Shown: positions 1 through 7,760 of the stretch, one piece after another
How the letters are laid out: the number at the start of each line of letters is the position of its first letter
How positions within the stretch are numbered: position 1 is the stretch's first letter
Source of the DNA: Clostridia bacterium
GTDB taxonomy: Bacteria; Bacillota; Clostridia; Christensenellales; Aristaeellaceae
Direction of reading: 5' to 3'
Assembly: GCA_017545905.1 (NCBI GenBank)
Contig: JAFWXL010000049.1
Span: forward strand, 1 to 59,105
Length of the DNA: 59,105 bases
Made by a program: the position numbers and the translations under genes
Notes under the pieces: generated by a model
Told to the model about the DNA's origin: nothing
What the model saw: the letters and a program-made list of their open reading frames with translations, nothing else
Databases searched by the model: none

Positions 1-60
1 ACGGCAGCACCTACGACTCTGACTCGTATTGTCTAGGTTCGAATCCTAGTTCCCCAGCCA
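1..60 (+). tRNA. tRNA-Gln (anticodon CTG), 3' part
   Basis: The window opens inside this tRNA. The anticodon stem TACGA/TCGTA closes a 7-base loop with anticodon CTG at positions 34-36. A T-arm with GGTTCGAATCC follows, then the acceptor strand TTCCCCA, discriminator G and an encoded CCA. The acceptor half and D-arm lie outside the window. It is co-transcribed with the next tRNA, three bases downstream. Confidence 0.9.
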
Positions 61-63
61 TAA

Positions 64-138
64 GCCTCCATGGTCAAGCGGTTAAGACGTTGCCCTCTCA
101 AGGCAAAATCAGGGGTTCGATTCCCCTTGGAGGTGCCA
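64..138 (+). tRNA. tRNA-Glu (anticodon CTC)
   Basis: A complete cloverleaf of 75 nt. The acceptor GCCTCCA pairs with TGGAGGT, the anticodon stem is TTGCC/GGCAA with loop CTCTCAA (anticodon CTC, reads GAG), the T-arm is GGGGTTCGATTCCCC and CCA is encoded. A C34 glutamate isoacceptor fits the GC-rich codon use of this genome. Confidence 0.93.
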
Positions 139-142
139 GATA

Positions 143-173
143 CCCACGCTCAAGAGCGTGGGTTTTTCTTTTT
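143..173 (+). terminator. Terminator of the tRNA-Gln/tRNA-Glu unit
   Basis: The perfect stem CCCACGCT/AGCGTGGG with a four-base loop (143-162) is followed by TTTTTCTTTTT. It starts four bases after the tRNA-Glu CCA. Confidence 0.92.
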
Positions 174-262
174 GCCGGAATGCTTCATGCAGGCAGGATG
201 CACAGAAGCACGCAGAAACAGTGTTTCCGGGTGGGGTTTGTGGGATGGAATACCCAAGATGC

Positions 263-291
263 TTGACAGATAAAATGGCAGGGATTACAAT
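263..291 (+). promoter_or_regulatory. Promoter of ugd
   Basis: TTGACA (263-268), a 17-bp spacer and TACAAT (286-291) form a near-consensus sigma-A promoter. It lies 39 bp upstream of the ugd start codon, between the tRNA terminator and the gene. Confidence 0.8.
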
Positions 292-330
292 GAAACCAAT
301 GAGATCAAAGCGAAAGGATGCGCTTGATAT

Positions 331-1533
331 ATGAAAATTGCAGTTGCGGGCACAGGTTATGTGGGACTGTCGATCGCGGTGCTGCTCAGCCAGCATCATC
401 AGGTGACGGCTGTGGACGTGATTCCGGAAAAGGTGGAAATGATCAACCGCCGCGTGTCGCCGATTCAGGATGCGGAGATTGAAAAGTATCTTACGGAAAA
501 GAAACTGGATCTGACTGCGACGCTTGACGGCGAGAGCGCATACAGGGAGGCGGAAATCGTTGTGGTTTCCACGCCGACCAACTATGATCCGAAGATGAAC
601 TACTTTGATACATCCAGCGTGGAGAGCGTGATTGAGATGGTCAACCGCGTCAATCCGCAGGCGGCGATCGTGATCAAATCCACGATTCCGGTGGGCTATA
701 CGCAGGAGATCAGCGAACGGCTGGGCGTGGAAAACGTGATGTTTTCGCCGGAATTCCTGCGTGAGGGAAAGGCGCTCTACGACAATCTCTATCCCAGCAG
801 GATCATCGTGGGTGCGCCCAAGGACAATGCGCGCATGCAGGAGGCGGCGCGTGTGTTTGCACGGCTGCTTCAGGAGGGCGCGGTAAAACAGGACGTGGAG
901 GTGCTCTTCACCAGCCCGACGGAAGCGGAAGCGGTGAAGCTGTTCGCCAATACGTATCTGGCGCTGCGCGTGAGCTTTTTCAATGAGCTGGACACGTATG
1001 CGGAGGTTCGCGGGCTGGACACAAAGGCGATCATCGAGGGCGTTTGTCTGGATCCGCGCATCGGCAGCCACTATAACAACCCGTCCTTTGGATACGGCGG
1101 ATACTGCCTGCCTAAGGACACCAAGCAGCTGCTGGCCAACTATGAAAAGGTGCCCAACAACATCATCGGGGCGATTGTGGATGCGAACAGGACGCGCAAG
1201 GATTTTGTTGCAGAACGGATTCTGATGCGCGCCGGATTCCCGGAAAAGCAGCGCCCGATTGTGGGTGTTTACCGCCTGACGATGAAAGCCGGCAGCGACA
1301 ATTTCCGCCAGAGCAGCATTCAGGGCGTGATGAAGCGCATCAAGGCGAAGGGCGTCGAGGTTGTGGTATACGAGCCGACGATGAAGGAAGAGAGATTCTT
1401 CAACAGTGTTGTGATGAAGGATCTGAATGAATTCAAGAAAAAATGTGACGTAATCATCGCAAACAGGTATCACGAGGACCTTTGCGATGTGGAAGAAAAG
1501 GTATATACGCGCGATCTGTATAGAAGAGACTGA
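331..1533 (+). CDS. ugd: UDP-glucose 6-dehydrogenase
   Basis: Oxidises UDP-glucose to UDP-glucuronate with two NAD+, a cytoplasmic precursor step for surface polysaccharides. The 400-residue length fits the short bacterial Ugd class. The N-terminal Rossmann motif GTGYVG is at residues 7-12. The catalytic cysteine lies in [12 protein letters not shown] (C259), and STIPVG and EFLREG are conserved substrate-site segments. An AAAGGA ribosome site precedes the ATG. A GDP-mannose dehydrogenase is the main alternative, but length and active-site context favour Ugd. The gene is monocistronic, with its own promoter and terminator and no polysaccharide genes alongside. Confidence 0.9.
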   Translation: MKIAVAGTGYVGLSIAVLLSQHHQVTAVDVIPEKVEMINRRVSPIQDAEIEKYLTEKKLDLTATLDGESAYREAEIVVVSTPTNYDPKMNYFDTSSVESVIEMVNRVNPQAAIVIKSTIPVGYTQEISERLGVENVMFSPEFLREGKALYDNLYPSRIIVGAPKDNARMQEAARVFARLLQEGAVKQDVEVLFTSPTEAEAVKLFANTYLALRVSFFNELDTYAEVRGLDTKAIIEGVCLDPRIGSHYNNPSFGYGGYCLPKDTKQLLANYEKVPNNIIGAIVDANRTRKDFVAERILMRAGFPEKQRPIVGVYRLTMKAGSDNFRQSSIQGVMKRIKAKGVEVVVYEPTMKEERFFNSVVMKDLNEFKKKCDVIIANRYHEDLCDVEEKVYTRDLYRRD

Positions 1534-1540
1534 GCGACAG

Positions 1541-1574
1541 GAGCGGATGCGTCTTTGGATGCATCCGCTCTTTT
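1541..1574 (+). terminator. Terminator of ugd
   Basis: A 10-bp perfect stem GAGCGGATGC/GCATCCGCTC (1541-1570) around a 10-base loop is followed by TTTT. It starts seven bases after the ugd stop codon. Confidence 0.88.
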
Positions 1575-1675
1575 GCGTAAAGGAGAATTGAGAAAAACGA
1601 CCGGCTGCGAGCACAGCATGGATGACATAGTGCATTGGAAGCGGGAACGGGTACAGCCCGTATTTTCTTTTTGGG
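1575..1675 (+). repeat. Terminator-associated repeat, copy A
   Basis: The segment starts GCGTAAAGGAGAATTG directly after the ugd terminator T-run and contains CTGCGAGCAC. It ends in its own hairpin ACGGG-TACAG-CCCGT followed by ATTTTCTTTTT. The order of blocks matches the segments at 19001 and 30894, which also sit directly behind terminators. No ORF is supported here. Confidence 0.6.
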
Positions 1676-1677
1676 GA

Positions 1678-1706
1678 TTGACGAAAGGGGTAATGATGCA
1701 TATAAT
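1678..1706 (+). promoter_or_regulatory. Promoter of the phage-derived cluster
   Basis: TTGACG (1678-1683), a 17-bp spacer and a perfect TATAAT (1701-1706) lie upstream of the first gene of the cluster. The expected start site falls inside the LexA box that begins two bases after the -10 hexamer. No other strong rightward promoter is evident across the following 15 kb, apart from a weak one near 2250. Confidence 0.85.
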
Positions 1707-1707
1707 G

Positions 1708-1721
1708 AGAACAGATGTTCG
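1708..1721 (+). promoter_or_regulatory. LexA (SOS) operator
   Basis: AGAACAGATGTTCG contains GAAC-AGAT-GTTC, an exact match to the core of the Gram-positive LexA/DinR consensus CGAACRNRYGTTCG; only the outermost first base differs. It overlaps the predicted transcription start of the phage cluster, so LexA binding would block initiation and DNA damage would release it. The match is read directly from the sequence; control by LexA is inferred. Confidence 0.78.
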
Positions 1722-1748
1722 CATATTATAGGAGAAAGGAGAGGGAAG

Positions 1749-1847
1749 ATGGCGTTTTTCTGTGTGCTGTACCGGAAGGAGGAATGTGACGGATGCGGGG
1801 GATGCGAGAAGAATGCGCACGGCGTGATGCAGGAGGAGGAAACATGA
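1749..1847 (+). CDS. Small cysteine-rich phage protein (32 aa)
   Basis: A short ORF with an excellent ribosome site (GGAGAAAGGAGAGG) reads MAFFCVLYRKEECDGCGGCE and ends 13 residues later. Four cysteines (C5 and the C-x2-C-x2-C cluster) suggest a small metal-binding knuckle. Tiny proteins with a CDGCGxC motif are common near regulators in Firmicutes phages. Its TGA overlaps the ATG of the next gene (ATGA), which suggests translational coupling. It is the first gene after the SOS promoter. Function unknown. Confidence 0.6.
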   Translation: MAFFCVLYRKEECDGCGGCEKNAHGVMQEEET

Positions 1848-2230
1848 GCAGAAAAGAGAAGCTGCTGAGGGTACGCGCGCAGGTGATGCTGGTTCGCAGG
1901 CTGAACGGACAGATGCGCGAGCAGACATCGGACGGCATACGCAGCCTGAGGCTGGACGGAGGACCGCGCAGAACGAGCGGCATATACCGCGGACTGGATG
2001 TGAGGCTGGAAAAGAAGGAAGCGATGGAGCGGATGCTGCGGCGCGAGAGCGAGATTCTGCGCGGCTATGAAAGCGAGGCGCGCATTGAGATGGACGGCAT
2101 GAAGCCGGAGCACTATGCATTCTGCGCGATGTATTACATCGGAGGCTTTACGCTGGAGGAAACGGCGGAAGCGATTGACAGGAGCCTGAGGCAATGCGCC
2201 AGATACAAGCGCGAGATCGAGGCGGCATGA
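1844..2230 (+). CDS. ArpU/sigma-like phage late transcription regulator
   Basis: A 128-residue basic protein starting at the ATG preceded by AGGAGGAGGA; a longer upstream ORF is unlikely because the preceding small gene uses that DNA. The C-terminal part (YYIGGFTLEETAEAIDRS followed by RQCARYK) reads as a sigma-70 region 4-like helix-turn-helix, the arrangement of ArpU/RinA-type late regulators that sit just before terminase genes. It probably activates or antiterminates the structural operon. A terminator follows it, so the downstream genes may depend on it. Family placement is by pattern only. Confidence 0.65.
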   Translation: MSRKEKLLRVRAQVMLVRRLNGQMREQTSDGIRSLRLDGGPRRTSGIYRGLDVRLEKKEAMERMLRRESEILRGYESEARIEMDGMKPEHYAFCAMYYIGGFTLEETAEAIDRSLRQCARYKREIEAA

Positions 2231-2249
2231 AGAGGCACAAAGTGTCAGC

Positions 2250-2278
2250 TGGAAATACACAGCGCGCTGTGCTATGAT
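2250..2278 (+). promoter_or_regulatory. Possible internal promoter before terS
   Basis: TGGAAA (2250-2255, four of six matches to TTGACA), a 17-bp spacer and TATGAT (2273-2278). It would produce a leader of about 75 nt ending at the terminator at 2332-2363. The -35 is weak, so an activator such as the preceding ArpU-like protein would be needed. Confidence 0.4.
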
Positions 2279-2331
2279 AGAATCACGAAAAGAAAGGACG
2301 GCAGCCGCACGGTATGCCGGACGCAGGAGAG

Positions 2332-2363
2332 CGCCGCTTTAACAAGCGGCGTTTTGCTTTTCT
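2332..2363 (+). terminator. Intrinsic terminator between regulator and terminase
   Basis: CGCCGCTT/AAGCGGCG with a four-base loop (2332-2351) is followed by TTTTGCTTTTCT. It lies inside an otherwise continuous operon, 30 bp before the terS start, so passage through it is a likely control point. Confidence 0.8.
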
Positions 2364-2393
2364 CAGAAAATGCGGAGAAGGAGGCGATGGGCG

Positions 2394-2792
2394 ATGGGCA
2401 GGCTGTCGGAGGAAAAGAAGAAGCGGCTGCTGTGCATGTACTTTGAGGAAGAGCTGGAGCCGGAAGAGATTGCCGCGAGGATGGGGCTGTCCGGGCGGAC
2501 GGTGACGGGCGTGCTCAGCGACAGGAAGCTGCTGGAGCCATACAGGCGAAGGAGCGAGGCGGCGAAGCTGCGGGCGCAGATCTGCGTGAACGAAAGCGCC
2601 GAGGAGGCAGCCAGAAAACAGGCGGAGCTGATGCGCGGCGAGGAGACGAGCGTGGGGCAGCGGGCGGCGATGGACATCCTGGATCGGGCCGGGGTGCGCG
2701 TGCCGAAGGAGGAAAAGAAGGATATACGCATCACGTTTGCGGCGGGAATGCCAAAGCTGGGGATGCCGAAGAGAAGCGGTGAGAAGGAATGA
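2394..2792 (+). CDS. Terminase small subunit (TerS-like)
   Basis: A 132-residue protein starting at MGRLSEEKKKRLL, whose ATG follows AAGGAGG at the right distance; the upstream in-frame ATG lacks a ribosome site. The N-terminal half carries a helix-turn-helix (EPEEIAARMGLSGRTVTGVL, about residues 24-43), as expected for the DNA-recognition part of TerS. The charged C-terminal half would oligomerise. Its last four bases overlap terL (ATGA). It would recognise DNA for packaging and load the large subunit. The call rests on the helix-turn-helix and position before terL. Confidence 0.7.
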   Translation: MGRLSEEKKKRLLCMYFEEELEPEEIAARMGLSGRTVTGVLSDRKLLEPYRRRSEAAKLRAQICVNESAEEAARKQAELMRGEETSVGQRAAMDILDRAGVRVPKEEKKDIRITFAAGMPKLGMPKRSGEKE

Positions 2793-4189
2793 ATGTAGAA
2801 CTGGGATACATACCCACGGACAAGCAGCGCCTTTTTCACGAGAGCGAGGCGGACGAAGTGCTCTATGGCGGAGCGGCGGGCGGAGGCAAGAGCTACGCTA
2901 TCTGCTGGGACGCCTTTATGCGGCTGATGAAATACCCGGGAACGCATGCATATCTGTTCCGGAGGACATACCCTGAGCTGGAGAAGACGCTGGTGAAGAC
3001 GATGCTCTCGATCGTGCCCAAGGAAATCGGGAAATACACGGCGAGCACGCATGAGCTGAAGCTGCCGGGCGGAAGCGTGGCGCACTTCTGCCATCTGAGC
3101 AACGAAGGGGACGGGCTGCTCAAGTATCAGGGCGCAGAAATACACTGGCTGTACTTTGACGAACTGACGCATTTCACAAAGGGGATGTACGACTACCTGC
3201 GAACAAGACTGCGGGCGGAAAAGCGGCTGGGGATTGTGCCCTGCGTGCGCAGCGCGAGCAATCCCGGAGGACCGGGACACGCATGGGTGAAGGCGCGGTT
3301 TGTGGACGCGACGCAGAACGGGAGGATCATCCGGGAGACGCCGGTGAAAAGCGAGGTGCTCGGCAGCGTTGAGGTGCGCAGGATTGCGTACATTCCGGCG
3401 CTGGCCACAGACAACCCGAACATCACCAGAGATTACATCATTGAGCTGGAGCAAAAGCCCAGAGCGATGAGAGAGGCACTGCTGCTGGGCAAATGGGATG
3501 CATTTGACGGACAGGCGTTTCCTGAATTTACAGATGATGCGGCACACTATGAAGACGGGCGATTCACGCATGTGATTCGCCCGTTTCCAATTCCATACCA
3601 TTGGCCGCGGTACGTGAGCTTTGATCACGGATACACGCGGCCGTTTTCGCTGGGCGTATGGGCGGTGGATGAGGAGGGGCGGGTTTACCGGTACAAGGAG
3701 CTCTACGGCTGTGTGAAGGGAGAGCCGAACACGGGCGTGATGCTGTCGCCGGGGGAAATCGCACAGGAGATGGCGCTGCTGCTGGAAAGCGAATTTAACG
3801 ACGGGCTGAGGCTTTCGGGTATTGCAGATCCGGCGATCTGGGACAGAAGCCGCGGAATGAGCGTGGAGGAACAGATCCGAAAGGGATTTGGCGGCGTGAT
3901 ATTTCACAAGGGGGACAACACGCGCCTGCCGGGAAAAATGCAGCTTCATGAGCGGCTGAAATTCGGCGAGGACGGCAGGCCGATGCTCTACGTATTTGAA
4001 AACTGCCGGGATTTCATACGGACGATACCGGGACTTGTCTATGACGCGAGGCGGCCTGAGGATATTGACACGAGCGGCGAGGATCACATTTACGACGAGA
4101 CACGCTACTTTCTGATGAGCCGGCCGATTGCGCCGAGGGCTCAGGCGGCGAAAAAGAGGGCGAAGGGGTTTGATCCGCTGGAGGGGTGA
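2789..4189 (+). CDS. Terminase large subunit (packaging ATPase/nuclease)
   Basis: The motor that cuts DNA and pumps it into the prohead. In 466 residues it has Walker A GGAAGGGKS (27-35), Walker B WLYFDE (120-125), coupling motif SASNPGG (155-161) and an RNase H-like nuclease domain. The candidate metal-binding aspartates of that domain are D279 (SFDHGY), D347 (IADPAIWD) and D436 (HIYDETRYF). All catalytic elements look intact, so the gene is probably functional. It is translationally coupled to terS. A host-type hairpin repeat begins 12 bp after its stop codon. Confidence 0.92.
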   Translation: MNVELGYIPTDKQRLFHESEADEVLYGGAAGGGKSYAICWDAFMRLMKYPGTHAYLFRRTYPELEKTLVKTMLSIVPKEIGKYTASTHELKLPGGSVAHFCHLSNEGDGLLKYQGAEIHWLYFDELTHFTKGMYDYLRTRLRAEKRLGIVPCVRSASNPGGPGHAWVKARFVDATQNGRIIRETPVKSEVLGSVEVRRIAYIPALATDNPNITRDYIIELEQKPRAMREALLLGKWDAFDGQAFPEFTDDAAHYEDGRFTHVIRPFPIPYHWPRYVSFDHGYTRPFSLGVWAVDEEGRVYRYKELYGCVKGEPNTGVMLSPGEIAQEMALLLESEFNDGLRLSGIADPAIWDRSRGMSVEEQIRKGFGGVIFHKGDNTRLPGKMQLHERLKFGEDGRPMLYVFENCRDFIRTIPGLVYDARRPEDIDTSGEDHIYDETRYFLMSRPIAPRAQAAKKRAKGFDPLEG

Positions 4190-4201
4190 CGGGGGAGAAC
4201 G

Positions 4202-4280
4202 CTGGGGATTGCATCCCCAAACTCCAGCCCGGAGCAGCGCCCCGGACTCCACTTCGCTTCACGACGGTTTGAAGCGAGTG
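4202..4280 (-). repeat. Boundary hairpin repeat R1 (inverted)
   Basis: Read on the minus strand it follows the family layout: CTTCAAACCGTCGTGAAGCG, then a CCGGGGC/GCTCCGG hairpin, then TGGGGAT-GCA-ATCCCCA. The terminal hairpin (4203-4219) faces the terL stop codon 13 bp away. It forms an inverted pair with R2, about 65 bp apart. The bases between the two contain no recognisable gene. Confidence 0.7.
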
Positions 4281-4346
4281 GGGAGAGAACGAACTGCGTT
4301 CGCTCAAGGGGAATATTGACGGCAAACGGAGTTTTCCAAAGAAAAG

Positions 4347-4424
4347 CCGCTTAAAACAGTGCGAAGCAAACCTGGGGGTTCGCAGGACGAATACCCCGAG
4401 CGGGGTTTGGGGCTGCAGCCCCAA
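4347..4424 (+). repeat. Boundary hairpin repeat R2
   Basis: The segment begins CCGCTTAAAACAGTGCGAAG, has an irregular middle hairpin, and ends in GGGGTTTGGGGC-TGCA-GCCCCAA (4407-4424). The hairpin ends two bases before the AAAGGA ribosome site of the portal gene. Same family as R1, R3-R5 and R7. Confidence 0.72.
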
Positions 4425-4435
4425 GAAAGGAAACT

Positions 4436-6097
4436 ATGAAGAAGAGAAGCATGGGTGATGTGCGCAGCGGTGAGCTGCGGGGGATTGAGCAGCCGATGAG
4501 CGCACAGGAAAGGGATTTGCTCCGGCGCGGATATGCGCTGTTTGAGCATTTTCGAGAACAGCTGAGCGAGGAACACGAGGAGATGCGCCAGGCGCGGGCG
4601 ATGCGCAGGCTCAGGCAGGATGAACGCAGCGAAACCAGCCCGACGCTGACTACACTGGGCAGCTGTGTGGACAACGTGGTGGCAGATCAGATTGACAATA
4701 TGCCGCAGGCAGTGATGATCCCGGAGCGGGAAGAGACGATGGAAAGCGCGGAGGAGATGACCGATGTGGTTGGGTTTGTGCTCTACCATGCGGGCTGGCC
4801 GGGCAAGTACCAGCGGATCATGGAGGACGCTGTGGTGACGGGCACGGGCGTGGCGCAGGTATTCTGGGATGACGATGCAGAGGACGGTAAGGGCATGGCG
4901 AACGTTCTGTGCTGGCATCCGGAGGACTTTTATCCTGACCCGATGTACGAGGACATTCTGGATGGACGCGCCTGCTTTAAAGCGACGCATACAACGGTTG
5001 GCTGGGTGGAGGCGCATTATCCGGCGGTGAAGGGATTCGTAGCAGGAGACGAATATGCGATGCGGGACGAACAGGCAGCGCTTGAGGCGCCGGGCGGAGA
5101 CAGCAAGGTGACGCTGCTGGAATTCTGGTACAAGCGGTTTGATCCTGTAACGAGAAAGAACGTGGTGCATATGGCGCAGCTTGCGGGCGGAGCGCTGCTG
5201 TGCAGCACGGAGACTGGCTTCGGATTTGACATGGAAGAGGGGGAATACGCGCAGGGCGTATATGCACACGGGCTGTATCCGTTTGTGCTCTACCGATACA
5301 GGGACGTATGGCGCAGACCGTTCGGCTCGGGTCTGATTCACGACTACAGGCAGACGCAGAACGCAATTGACCGCTATGCCAAGTACATCGACGACAATGC
5401 GAGGGAGAGCAGCGTACAGCGGCACTTTATAAGAAGAGGCAGCGGCGTGAACGCGGAGGACGTGGCTGACATGAGCCGCTCGGTGATTGAATGGGACGGC
5501 AGCGATATCCGGGAGGTGCTGCAGACGGTGCAGACGCAGCCGCTCAACAGCCAGGTGTATCAGATGATGCAGTACATGGCAGATGCGATGAAGCAGGACT
5601 GCGGACAGAACCAGTTTGCACGCGGCGAGGGCGGTCTGAACGTGACGGCTGGCACAGCGATCAATGCGCTGCAGCAGGCGGGCAGCAAGATTGCCAGATG
5701 GCATACGGAACGATTCAAGGATGCATTCCGGGAGATGGTGGAGATGATCCTGTGGGTGCTGAGCGAATACATGGAGCCCGGGCGCAAGCTGCGCATCGTG
5801 GGCGGAAGCATGCAGGACAAGCTGATTGAGCTGGCGGCGTTTTCGGATCAGGCGAGGGGCGCGATGCGGCCGGCGTATACGGTGCGCGTGCAGGTGCAGC
5901 GCAGCAATCCTGATGAGATTGCCAAGGACAATGAATTCCTGCTGCAGGCGATGAAGATCTGTGCGGAGGCAGGCACCCCGCTGCCGGCGGCAGACGTGAT
6001 CCGGCTGATGCAGGGGCAGAGGATCAAGGACAGCGTGCTCCGGGTGATTGAGCGCGCACAGGAAACGGGCGGAAACGCTCAGCGGCAAGAACCGTGA
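4436..6097 (+). CDS. Portal protein (P22-type)
   Basis: A 553-residue protein directly after terL. Its sequence (tryptophan- and aromatic-rich segments such as CWHPEDFYPDP, conserved FGSGLIHDYRQTQNAIDRY) is that of dodecameric portals of short-tailed phages, through which DNA enters and leaves the head. A charged helical N-terminus (residues 1-80) and a long alpha-helical C-terminus fit the family. Length is normal. The start is preceded by AAAGGA at good spacing, just after the terminal hairpin of R2. It is followed 33 bp later by the scaffold-like gene. Confidence 0.85.
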   Translation: MKKRSMGDVRSGELRGIEQPMSAQERDLLRRGYALFEHFREQLSEEHEEMRQARAMRRLRQDERSETSPTLTTLGSCVDNVVADQIDNMPQAVMIPEREETMESAEEMTDVVGFVLYHAGWPGKYQRIMEDAVVTGTGVAQVFWDDDAEDGKGMANVLCWHPEDFYPDPMYEDILDGRACFKATHTTVGWVEAHYPAVKGFVAGDEYAMRDEQAALEAPGGDSKVTLLEFWYKRFDPVTRKNVVHMAQLAGGALLCSTETGFGFDMEEGEYAQGVYAHGLYPFVLYRYRDVWRRPFGSGLIHDYRQTQNAIDRYAKYIDDNARESSVQRHFIRRGSGVNAEDVADMSRSVIEWDGSDIREVLQTVQTQPLNSQVYQMMQYMADAMKQDCGQNQFARGEGGLNVTAGTAINALQQAGSKIARWHTERFKDAFREMVEMILWVLSEYMEPGRKLRIVGGSMQDKLIELAAFSDQARGAMRPAYTVRVQVQRSNPDEIAKDNEFLLQAMKICAEAGTPLPAADVIRLMQGQRIKDSVLRVIERAQETGGNAQRQEP

Positions 6098-6130
6098 GCG
6101 ATTTTGCAATAAAGAGAGAGGAGAAACAGG

Positions 6131-6586
6131 ATGGAACGCGAGAACATGATGGAAGCGCGCGAACAGGCACCGCTGAGCGCGCGGGAAATCACAGGCGAAC
6201 TGATGGAGGAGAACATGCTTCATCAGGCGCAGGATGCGCAGGAGGATGCGCAGCAGCAGGAGGCGCAGATCAGGGAGGGCATCGGCATGCTGTTTGAAGA
6301 CGGCTGGACGGGCGAAGAACTGACGGCGCTTTCGCAGGATGAGGGCGTGCGCAGCGATGTGGCGCAGGGCAAGGATCTGATGCGCGCGGCAGCAGCATAT
6401 CTGCGCAGGCAGATGCAGGCTGTGCAGCAGATCCCGCGCAGACGCGGCGTGCCGGTCAGCCGGACGAGCGCGGCGGGCCTCGTGGCGCAGAGGGACCGGA
6501 TTGAAGCGATGAGCGACGCGCAGTTTGACGAGTTCTCCAGACAGGCGCGCGCGGCGGCGATGATGGGCCGGAAGGTGAAAATGTGA
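6131..6586 (+). CDS. Putative capsid scaffolding protein
   Basis: A 151-residue protein that is Glu/Gln/Ala-rich and mostly helical (the segment HQAQDAQEDAQQQEAQIREG is coiled-coil-like), with a basic C-terminal tail ending GRKVKM. Size, composition, basic tail and position between portal and major capsid protein are typical for internal scaffolds. There is no motif that proves it. The GAGGAG ribosome site fits the ATG. Confidence 0.6.
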   Translation: MERENMMEAREQAPLSAREITGELMEENMLHQAQDAQEDAQQQEAQIREGIGMLFEDGWTGEELTALSQDEGVRSDVAQGKDLMRAAAAYLRRQMQAVQQIPRRRGVPVSRTSAAGLVAQRDRIEAMSDAQFDEFSRQARAAAMMGRKVKM

Positions 6587-6627
6587 CAAGACGCACTGGG
6601 CCAAAAGGGATGACCTGATGCAAATGC

Positions 6628-6704
6628 GGCTTGAAGCAGCCGCGAAGCGATGAAGGGGTCCGGGGACTGGTCCCCGGGCTGGGGTTTGGGGATGCAATCC
6701 CCAA
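6628..6704 (+). repeat. Boundary hairpin repeat R3
   Basis: The segment begins GCTTGAAGCAGCCGCGAAGC, followed by hairpin CCGGGGA-CTGG-TCCCCGG and terminal hairpin TTGGGGAT-GCA-ATCCCCAA (6686-6704). It ends just before the AAAGGAG ribosome site of the capsid gene and is the best-formed copy. Confidence 0.75.
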
Positions 6705-6721
6705 GAAAGGAGAAGTGAAGA

Positions 6722-7666
6722 ATGGCTTATACGAGTGAGAATACGAACATGACGGCGAGCGGCGGCCTGACGCCTGGCATGCAGACCTATTACAACAGGG
6801 AACTGCTGCGCACGTTTGAACCGGAGCTGGTACACCTGCAGTTCGGCGACGAGCACAGGATGCCGGAAAACAGCGGCCTTGTGATGAACATGCGCAAGAT
6901 TATCCCGCTTGAGAGCAACACCGCTACGCTCAGCGAAGGCGAGCCGGGCGAGAGTGTGATGCTGACGGAAACGGAGGTGACGGTGAAGCTGGAGCAGTAC
7001 GGCGAGTATGCCCGATGCACGGACAAGCTGGATATGTCGCATCTGGACATGAACATCCTGCGCAAGACCAAGCTCTTTGGCGATGCGGGCGCGCGCAGCA
7101 TTGATGCGGTTGTGCGCGAGGAACTGGCGACCTGTACGAATGTGATCTATGCGAACGGCAAGACCAGCCGTACGGAGCTGACCAGCGCGGACAAGCTGAG
7201 CACGAAGGAACTGCGCAGGGCTGTACGCAAGCTCAAGAAGGCGCACGCGCAGACCTTTGGCGGTTACTACATCGCCATTGTTGGCCCGGATACGTTCTAC
7301 GATCTGCAGGACGACGAGACATTTGTGGCGGTGGCACGCTATCAGGACAAGGAAGCGGTGTACACCGGCGAGATTGGCCGCCTGTTTGGCTGCAGGATCG
7401 TGGAGACTACGGAGGCGAAGATCTTTGAGGGCGCGGGCGCGGACGGCGCGGACGTGGCGAGCATCATTGTGCTGGGTCAGTATGCTTACGGCTACACGAG
7501 CTTCAAGGGCGCCAAGCCGCGCGTGATCGTCAAGCCGGCGGGCAGCGCGGGCACGGCAGATCCGCTGGAGCAGATTTCCACTGTAGGCTGGAAGATGGAC
7601 GGCTTTGGCGTGAAGCTGCTGCAGCCGGAATATGCTGTGCGCATTGAGTGCGGCTTTACGGCGTAA
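6722..7666 (+). CDS. Major capsid protein, N4-gp56 type
   Basis: A 314-residue HK97-fold capsid subunit resembling the N4-gp56 family. The N-terminus MAYTSENTNMT is followed by LTPGMQTYYNRELLRTFEPE, and later segments EYARCTDKLD, GGYYIAIVGPD and IVLGQYAYGY are typical. It forms the head shell. It lies between the scaffold-like gene and head-completion genes. An AAAGGAG ribosome site follows directly on the terminal hairpin of R3, whose folding could tune the very high expression a capsid gene needs. Full length. Confidence 0.85.
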   Translation: MAYTSENTNMTASGGLTPGMQTYYNRELLRTFEPELVHLQFGDEHRMPENSGLVMNMRKIIPLESNTATLSEGEPGESVMLTETEVTVKLEQYGEYARCTDKLDMSHLDMNILRKTKLFGDAGARSIDAVVREELATCTNVIYANGKTSRTELTSADKLSTKELRRAVRKLKKAHAQTFGGYYIAIVGPDTFYDLQDDETFVAVARYQDKEAVYTGEIGRLFGCRIVETTEAKIFEGAGADGADVASIIVLGQYAYGYTSFKGAKPRVIVKPAGSAGTADPLEQISTVGWKMDGFGVKLLQPEYAVRIECGFTA

Positions 7667-7687
7667 GGAAATGAGCGAAGAACAGGC

Positions 7688-7745
7688 ATGAAGAAGGATG
7701 CAGGGACTGGTTCCTGCCCGGAGTTCGGGGAGAGCATCTCCGAAA
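7688..7745 (+). repeat. Boundary hairpin repeat R4
   Basis: A shortened copy: hairpin GCAGGGA-CTGG-TTCCTGC followed by terminal hairpin TTCGGGGA-GAGCA-TCTCCGAA, then the AAAGGAG ribosome site of the 92-aa gene. The left arm with the CGAAGCG block is missing. Confidence 0.6.
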
Positions 7746-7760
7746 GAAAGGAGATCAGAA

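Noticed and set aside
109..1701. Long minus-strand ORF opposite ugd and similar long antisense frames (for example opposite cellobiose phosphorylase and the peptidoglycan-binding gene)
   Set aside because: These are shadow frames caused by high GC and codon bias; composition is rich in His/Arg/Ala without domains, and they lack ribosome sites.
4291..4301. Second LexA box (GAACTGCGTTC)
   Set aside because: The half-sites are three bases apart instead of four, and it lies between two repeats without a promoter.
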